From Prevotella sp. (lineage in GTDB: Bacteria; Bacteroidota; Bacteroidia; Bacteroidales; Bacteroidaceae), in assembly GCA_017458125.1 (NCBI GenBank), contig JAFTGB010000058.1, positions 1-64,000 of the forward strand: a stretch of DNA of 64,000 nt, written 5' to 3'. The notes under the pieces were generated by a model. The model was not told the DNA's origin. It was given only the letters and a program-made list of their open reading frames with translations, and did no database searches. Within the stretch, counting starts at the first letter, position 1, and each line of letters begins with the position of its first letter. Positions 60,295-64,000 of the stretch are shown one piece after another. The position numbers and the translations under genes are program-made.

Positions 60295-60302
60295 TAACTT
60301 TG
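60295..60302 (+). promoter_or_regulatory. -7 element for the integrase gene
   Basis: TAACTTTG, 112 nt before the ATG at 60415; the leader would carry the TGTCCCCC repeats. Confidence 0.4.
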
Positions 60303-60374
60303 TCCCCCAGATGTCCCCCAAAGAGTGACGCACCCCCATTTTTTGTCCCCCGAAAGATGGTTTTTTGTCCCCCG
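60301..60374 (+). repeat. Four TGTCCCCC repeats upstream of the integrase
   Basis: TGTCCCCC occurs at 60301, 60312, 60344 and 60366. The last two are part of an exact 14-bp direct repeat TTTTTTGTCCCCCG (60339-60352, 60361-60374). Strong strand asymmetry and regular spacing suggest integrase arm-type sites. Confidence 0.7.
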
Positions 60375-60414
60375 TGGCGACATTTGGTAGTAACTCGTTA
60401 AAACTATAAAGACA

Positions 60415-61581
60415 ATGGCAAAGAAACAAACATCAACAACTCAACGAGGACAAGTCAAGCTTCGTGAAAAGAAACTGGCAGATGGAAGTTCCAGTCTCTA
60501 TCTTGACATCTACTCTAACGGCAAGCGAGTGAAAGAATATCTGAAGCTCTACCTTGTTGTTCCTAATACTGCTATTGAGAAGGAGCAAAACCGCCAGACC
60601 TTAGCAGTAGCTAATTCTATGAGAGCCAAACGTGAGCTTGACCTATTTAGCGGCAAATATGAGATAGGACAACCCAAACAAGAAGGAGTCCGCTTTCTTG
60701 ATTTCTATCGTCAGATGTGCGAAGAACGCTTGAAAACTCCTGACACTTTGGGTAATTGGGGAAACTGGCACAGTTGTCTCAAACATCTCGAAATATATTG
60801 CGATGAGTTTACCACGTTTGATGATATTGATGCCGCTTGGATTCAAGGATTCAAAGATTATCTTAACACAGCAGAGAAAGACACCAGAAAGCGTGGAGGT
60901 TCTAAGCGTGTTTATGCTTTCGAGGGATTATCACAAAACTCAAAAGTTTCATATTTCAACAAGCTCCGTGCATGTATCAATGAAGCATTTGAGAAAGGCA
61001 TAATCACTAAGAATCCTATTAGAGGTATTGATGGATTCAAGCAAGAAGAGGTTGAGCGCGAGTACCTGACAATTGAAGAGGTCAAGAAGCTTGCAGCCAC
61101 ACCATGCAACTACCCTATCTTGAAGGCTACATTCCTCTTTTCATGTCTTACTGGATTGCGCAAGAGTGATATAGAGAAACTAACTTGGGGAGAAATCCAT
61201 AAACAAGGGAATTTCACTCGTATCATTTTCAAGCAGAAGAAGACTGGTGGCCAGGAATATCTGGACATATCAGAAGAAGCAGTTGCTTATCTTGGTACTC
61301 GACGGAATGATGTTGACCGTGTATTTGAAGGATTCACATACGGCACCTGGATTTCTCTTGAACTCAAACGTTGGGCTCTTGCTGCTGGTATAACTAAGAA
61401 TATCACGTTCCATTGTGCTCGTCATACCTTTGCCGTAATGATGCTTGACCTTGGTGCTGATATATACACAGTATCAAAATTACTTGGTCATCGTGAACTT
61501 TCCACCACTCAAATATATGCGAAGGTGCTTGATAAGAACAAACAGGCAGCCGTAAGCTTGATTCCTAAGATATCTGATTAA
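60415..61581 (+). CDS. Tyrosine recombinase / integrase of a mobile element
   Basis: A 388-residue site-specific integrase. An N-terminal arm-binding-like domain and a SAM-like core-binding domain (TPDTLGNWGNWHSCLKHL) precede the catalytic domain. Catalytic residues visible are Arg in TGLRKSDI, His-xx-Arg in HCARHTFA, His in LGHRELST, and Tyr in TQIYAKV. This type is common in Bacteroidetes conjugative/mobilisable elements. It reads away from mnmE, with AT-rich cargo genes downstream. The far end of the element is outside the window. Confidence 0.92.
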   Translation: MAKKQTSTTQRGQVKLREKKLADGSSSLYLDIYSNGKRVKEYLKLYLVVPNTAIEKEQNRQTLAVANSMRAKRELDLFSGKYEIGQPKQEGVRFLDFYRQMCEERLKTPDTLGNWGNWHSCLKHLEIYCDEFTTFDDIDAAWIQGFKDYLNTAEKDTRKRGGSKRVYAFEGLSQNSKVSYFNKLRACINEAFEKGIITKNPIRGIDGFKQEEVEREYLTIEEVKKLAATPCNYPILKATFLFSCLTGLRKSDIEKLTWGEIHKQGNFTRIIFKQKKTGGQEYLDISEEAVAYLGTRRNDVDRVFEGFTYGTWISLELKRWALAAGITKNITFHCARHTFAVMMLDLGADIYTVSKLLGHRELSTTQIYAKVLDKNKQAAVSLIPKISD

Positions 61582-61606
61582 GTAACCCTTAATACATTAT
61601 TATAAT

Positions 61607-62659
61607 ATGGTAAGCAGACAAGAAGCAGTACTAAGCTTTGTGAAGTTCAACAAGTTCTTCAAGCAGCTTAATTATGATATAGGTGTTACGGGTAAGGTTC
61701 ATCTATCCCAATATGCTGATGAGTTAATGGAATTTGAGCAATGGGTTGACAACGTTATAGAATACGTTCTGTTCAATCCAGATCCAAAAATCATTGATTT
61801 AATCAGTGCACTGGGTTCGTCAGAGATTATCAAGAACTATGCAGAAGAAGGGAAAGCTGTTTTAGAAGCCAGCACCTATGATGCTTTGTCCAAAGTTATT
61901 GACTCTGCGGCAAAGTTGCTGTCACTGGTAAACGAAAGCATCGAAACATCTAAAGGCAAATTTACCAGCCTACCTGAGGCTTTTGCGTTCCAAGATGCTG
62001 AAAATCTATTTCTGAGAGCTGTGAAAGCAGGTTATCTGACCTCTGATTTCCAGCCCAAAGGAGATACAGATTTATATACTCTCAAAATTCTTGGCTTTGC
62101 CATCGGAGAAGAATTAAAATTGGCACCAAGACATAAATGGTCACACTTCGAGGAGCTATGGAATATTGATTACGCAAATAAGCTCTCCTCCGTTCCTATC
62201 AGTGCCAAGCAATTTCAAAGAGCAAAGACTCTTATGGAATTATACCCAGAAGTTGACTTCAACTTGCTTATTAAACCCAAAGAAGATTCTTTCTTTACGG
62301 CGGCATACGGCAATAGAAAGATTCGCACTTTGTACAAAGAGCTTGTGGCTTATGGATATATAAGCAAGGAAACCGATTACGACAATTTTCTTAGTATTTT
62401 CAATCTCGGTAATAGTAAATTCGTGCGTCCTGTTGAATGGATAAGTGACCAGCGTCACCTTGCCTATTTCATACATCACACGTTTACAAAGACAAATAAA
62501 AACTGCTGGGTCAAGGCGCATGCATGTTTCACTATCAATGGTGCACCACCTAATTTAGGAACTATGAAGAGCGGAATTGTTTCGTTACAAAGGAAGCCTA
62601 CATATGAAACATACGATTTAGTTCTTAAACGCATCGCCTCAGAATATAATAATGAATAG
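61607..62659 (+). CDS. 350-residue protein of unknown function, integrase cargo
   Basis: A soluble acidic-to-neutral protein beginning MVSRQEAVLSFVKFNKFFKQ, 25 nt after the integrase stop. The N-terminal half is helical (KVIDSAAKLLSLVNESIETSK). The C-terminal half has winged-helix-like spacing (FFTAAYGNRKIRTLYKELVAYGYISK). I do not recognise a family; similar genes often travel with integrases of this type. Confidence 0.72.
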   Translation: MVSRQEAVLSFVKFNKFFKQLNYDIGVTGKVHLSQYADELMEFEQWVDNVIEYVLFNPDPKIIDLISALGSSEIIKNYAEEGKAVLEASTYDALSKVIDSAAKLLSLVNESIETSKGKFTSLPEAFAFQDAENLFLRAVKAGYLTSDFQPKGDTDLYTLKILGFAIGEELKLAPRHKWSHFEELWNIDYANKLSSVPISAKQFQRAKTLMELYPEVDFNLLIKPKEDSFFTAAYGNRKIRTLYKELVAYGYISKETDYDNFLSIFNLGNSKFVRPVEWISDQRHLAYFIHHTFTKTNKNCWVKAHACFTINGAPPNLGTMKSGIVSLQRKPTYETYDLVLKRIASEYNNE

Positions 62660-62767
62660 CCACTATTTGTGGTATATTCAATCTACAACAAGGGTGGACA
62701 AATTTGATATTTGTTCACTTTTGTTGTTTTTTATACACCTATGAAGAATGACTGCACAGTCAATTCG

Positions 62768-62775
62768 TACCTTTG
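62768..62775 (+). promoter_or_regulatory. -7 element upstream of the CT-repeat region
   Basis: TACCTTTG in a non-coding stretch; the next genes are the ATG at 62982 and the frame at 63079. No -33 TTTG. Confidence 0.4.
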
Positions 62776-62830
62776 CCCTTCAAATTGACTTAATATGTGC
62801 GTAGAAATGGTCAATATAAACATTCCGATA

Positions 62831-62860
62831 AGGCTGTCTAAGCATAGAGCAAGACAGCCT
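62831..62860 (+). repeat. 9-bp inverted repeat in the leader region
   Basis: AGGCTGTCT (62831-62839) and AGACAGCCT (62852-62860) form a perfect hairpin with a 12-nt loop. The stretch 62660-62981 otherwise holds no convincing gene. Confidence 0.55.
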
Positions 62861-62998
62861 ATGCGTTCTCTATGTATATGTACAGAGAGAGACTTCATTT
62901 GTTGCTATCAGACGATGAAAATACATATTGGCGAAAGCCTTCAATTCATATTTTTATTCACTTTAATAAACATCAAAAGCAATGAGAAAAGAAAATTT

Positions 62999-63010
62999 CT
63001 CTCTCTCTCT
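62999..63010 (+). repeat. (CT)6 dinucleotide tract after a possible start codon
   Basis: Six CT units flanked by T runs lie 15 nt after an ATG at 62982. Gain of one unit (or loss of two) would join that ATG to the frame of the 63079 gene. Confidence 0.6.
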
Positions 63011-63078
63011 TTTTCGAGAGACTTACGTGGTCAGGCCATCTGACCGCTGCTAAGAGTGGTGATTCGGGGTTACTCGAA

Positions 63079-63795
63079 ATGCTCCACGAAGCCTATGACC
63101 TCTATCAGGTCGAAGTTGTTAACCAGGGCAAACTTTATCAGCGTTACGCTGATGATTTTGTCTATAGCCACGAGTTCCATGATGCCATTGATGCCTGGAG
63201 CAAGAATGAGCATCAGAAGAACTATCACATCCTTTATTCTTTGCTTACCAAGCGTCGAGACCTTGTTGAGCAATTTTTCAGTAAGGACAACGTAAGCGAT
63301 GCTGATTTGATGGAATTGCTACATCTTTTCAACACTACTCTTCCATCTTCTCGCAACTATGTGGCACCAACCAAAGTAAGGGAAGCCACAGATTATAATC
63401 TATGCGCTTGTTTGGAGCAATCCGATTTGGTTCTTCTTGCTCGCTGCTGTAACGAAGCAAGAGTATTCAGTGAAATTATCGACGCTGACGACCTTCATTC
63501 TCTTTTGGATGGCAAAATGACGATGCCACTGCATTCGCGCAACAATAGACTTGTTGCGTTCTTCTTCGATCAATTATCCATCTACAACCTCATTATTCGT
63601 AACTGGCAGAACGTCATTGCCCATCACTGCAGCATTGTAAGCTCAACTGGTAAAGGGACATTAACACAAAAGTCCTTGTCATCTGCGCTCTATTCTATTG
63701 TGGATTTGGAAATGTCAGCACAAGAGAAGATAATTGATGATGCAGTTAAGTCTGTCGGTCAGAAATATCAAAGAAAAAGAAACACGAACAAATAA
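63079..63795 (+). CDS. 238-residue protein of unknown function, N terminus uncertain
   Basis: A soluble, acidic helical protein (LHEAYDLYQVEVVNQGKLYQ to SVGQKYQRKRNTNK). The frame is open upstream to 62986, and the upstream residues (FFERLTWSGHLTAAKSGDSGLLE) look coding. The only ATG further up (62982) is out of frame by a shift equal to one CT unit. The annotated start at 63079 may therefore be too short, or the gene may be in an off state. No family recognised. Confidence 0.6.
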   Translation: MLHEAYDLYQVEVVNQGKLYQRYADDFVYSHEFHDAIDAWSKNEHQKNYHILYSLLTKRRDLVEQFFSKDNVSDADLMELLHLFNTTLPSSRNYVAPTKVREATDYNLCACLEQSDLVLLARCCNEARVFSEIIDADDLHSLLDGKMTMPLHSRNNRLVAFFFDQLSIYNLIIRNWQNVIAHHCSIVSSTGKGTLTQKSLSSALYSIVDLEMSAQEKIIDDAVKSVGQKYQRKRNTNK

Positions 63796-63877
63796 CTGCA
63801 AAGATATGGTCAGGGAGTAAACGAGAGAATCACCTTGGTTCTCATTATTCTCTCTTCCCCATCAACAGTATTACATG

Positions 63878-63920
63878 TACTTTTGCCCTCCGTAACCGGT
63901 TCACAATGGTAACGGAGGGC
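63878..63920 (+). promoter_or_regulatory. Promoter overlapped by a GC-rich palindrome
   Basis: TACTTTTG (63878-63885) is followed by a stem GCCCTCCGTAACC (63885-63897) / GGTAACGGAGGGC (63908-63920) with one mismatch, then TTTCCTTC. It could terminate the 63079 gene, act as operator, or both. Confidence 0.5.
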
Positions 63921-63957
63921 TTTCCTTCATTTTTGTTTAACTTAAATAGAGATTTTA

Positions 63958-64000
63958 ATGGGCAGACGTAAGACTTCAATATCAGACAGTACTCTGGAAA
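63958..64000 (+). CDS. Start of an unidentified gene at the window edge
   Basis: ATG at 63958 opens MGRRKTSISDSTLE before the window ends. It follows a promoter and palindrome, so it is probably real. Too short to identify; likely further cargo of the mobile element. Confidence 0.45.
   Translation, partial: MGRRKTSISDSTLE

Noticed and set aside
60301-60374. TGTCCCCC copies as a CRISPR-like array
   Set aside because: Only four short copies with irregular spacing and no spacers of equal length; fits recombinase sites better.
62795-63043. 82-codon open frame downstream of the -7 box at 62768
   Set aside because: Its product has low-complexity, Ser/Phe/Lys-rich character, includes the hairpin and the CT tract, and lacks any protein-like pattern. 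I treat the stretch as leader DNA.

Overview
The window looks like a chromosome segment of a Bacteroidales bacterium, most likely Prevotella-like. Four things point there: repeated promoters of the form TTTG-N19-21-TAnnTTTG, a short 287-residue primary sigma factor, the LpxC-FabZ fusion, and an ECF sigma / anti-sigma / STN-type outer-membrane protein trio. No rRNA, tRNA or CRISPR array was seen. Most of the sequence is moderately GC-rich housekeeping DNA. The stretches at about 54.3-57.7 kb and 60.2-64.0 kb are visibly more AT-rich and look acquired.

Layout. 0-5 kb: start of nifJ, an AAA ATPase, an aminotransferase, a LolC/E-type permease and an SDR oxidoreductase resembling D-mannonate oxidoreductase. 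5-16 kb: HtrA protease, the primary sigma factor with two overlapping genes, then lpxD, lpxC-fabZ, lpxA, miaA and a class A PBP. 16-21 kb: ECF sigma, an anti-sigma factor carrying an in-frame palindromic repeat, an outer-membrane beta-barrel protein and a DUF4861 protein. 21-31 kb: a second class A PBP (minus), pyrB-pyrI-thrC, uxaB, transketolase and rpiB. 31-38 kb: MBL hydrolase, small lipoprotein, TamL-like outer-membrane assembly protein, rRNA/tRNA methyltransferase, and a LacI-type regulator next to uxaA. 38-41.3 kb: a fimbrillin/FISUMP-like lipoprotein with a 55-residue peptide gene, a membrane protein, a candidate structured RNA with its own promoter, and a 71-bp palindrome. 41-52.7 kb: rpsA, gdhA, serS, a cytidylate-kinase-like gene, an NfnAB-like fused flavoprotein, DUF486, ttcA-like, a PD40 protein and a nucleoside phosphorylase. 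52.7-58.6 kb: a run of minus-strand genes (WYL regulator, Schlafen AlbA_2-like protein, PD-(D/E)XK nuclease-like protein, unknown proteins, zinc ribbon, MORN-like lipid/secreted protein). 58.8-64 kb: mnmE, then a tyrosine recombinase flanked by short repeats, with unknown cargo to the window edge.

How the genes work together. The hexuronate genes (SDR, uxaB, uxaA with its LacI regulator, DUF4861) are scattered rather than clustered. Together they suggest use of galacturonate/glucuronate from pectin, feeding the pentose-phosphate genes (tkt, rpiB). The lpx genes, the two PBPs, the TamL-like protein and the LolC/E permease form an envelope-building theme. The most interesting uncharacterised parts are the AT-rich minus-strand nuclease/AlbA_2/WYL cluster (possible defence module), the integrase-borne genes with a CT-repeat next to an out-of-frame start, the candidate RNA at 40.7-40.9 kb, and several repeat families that have entered genes or leaders.
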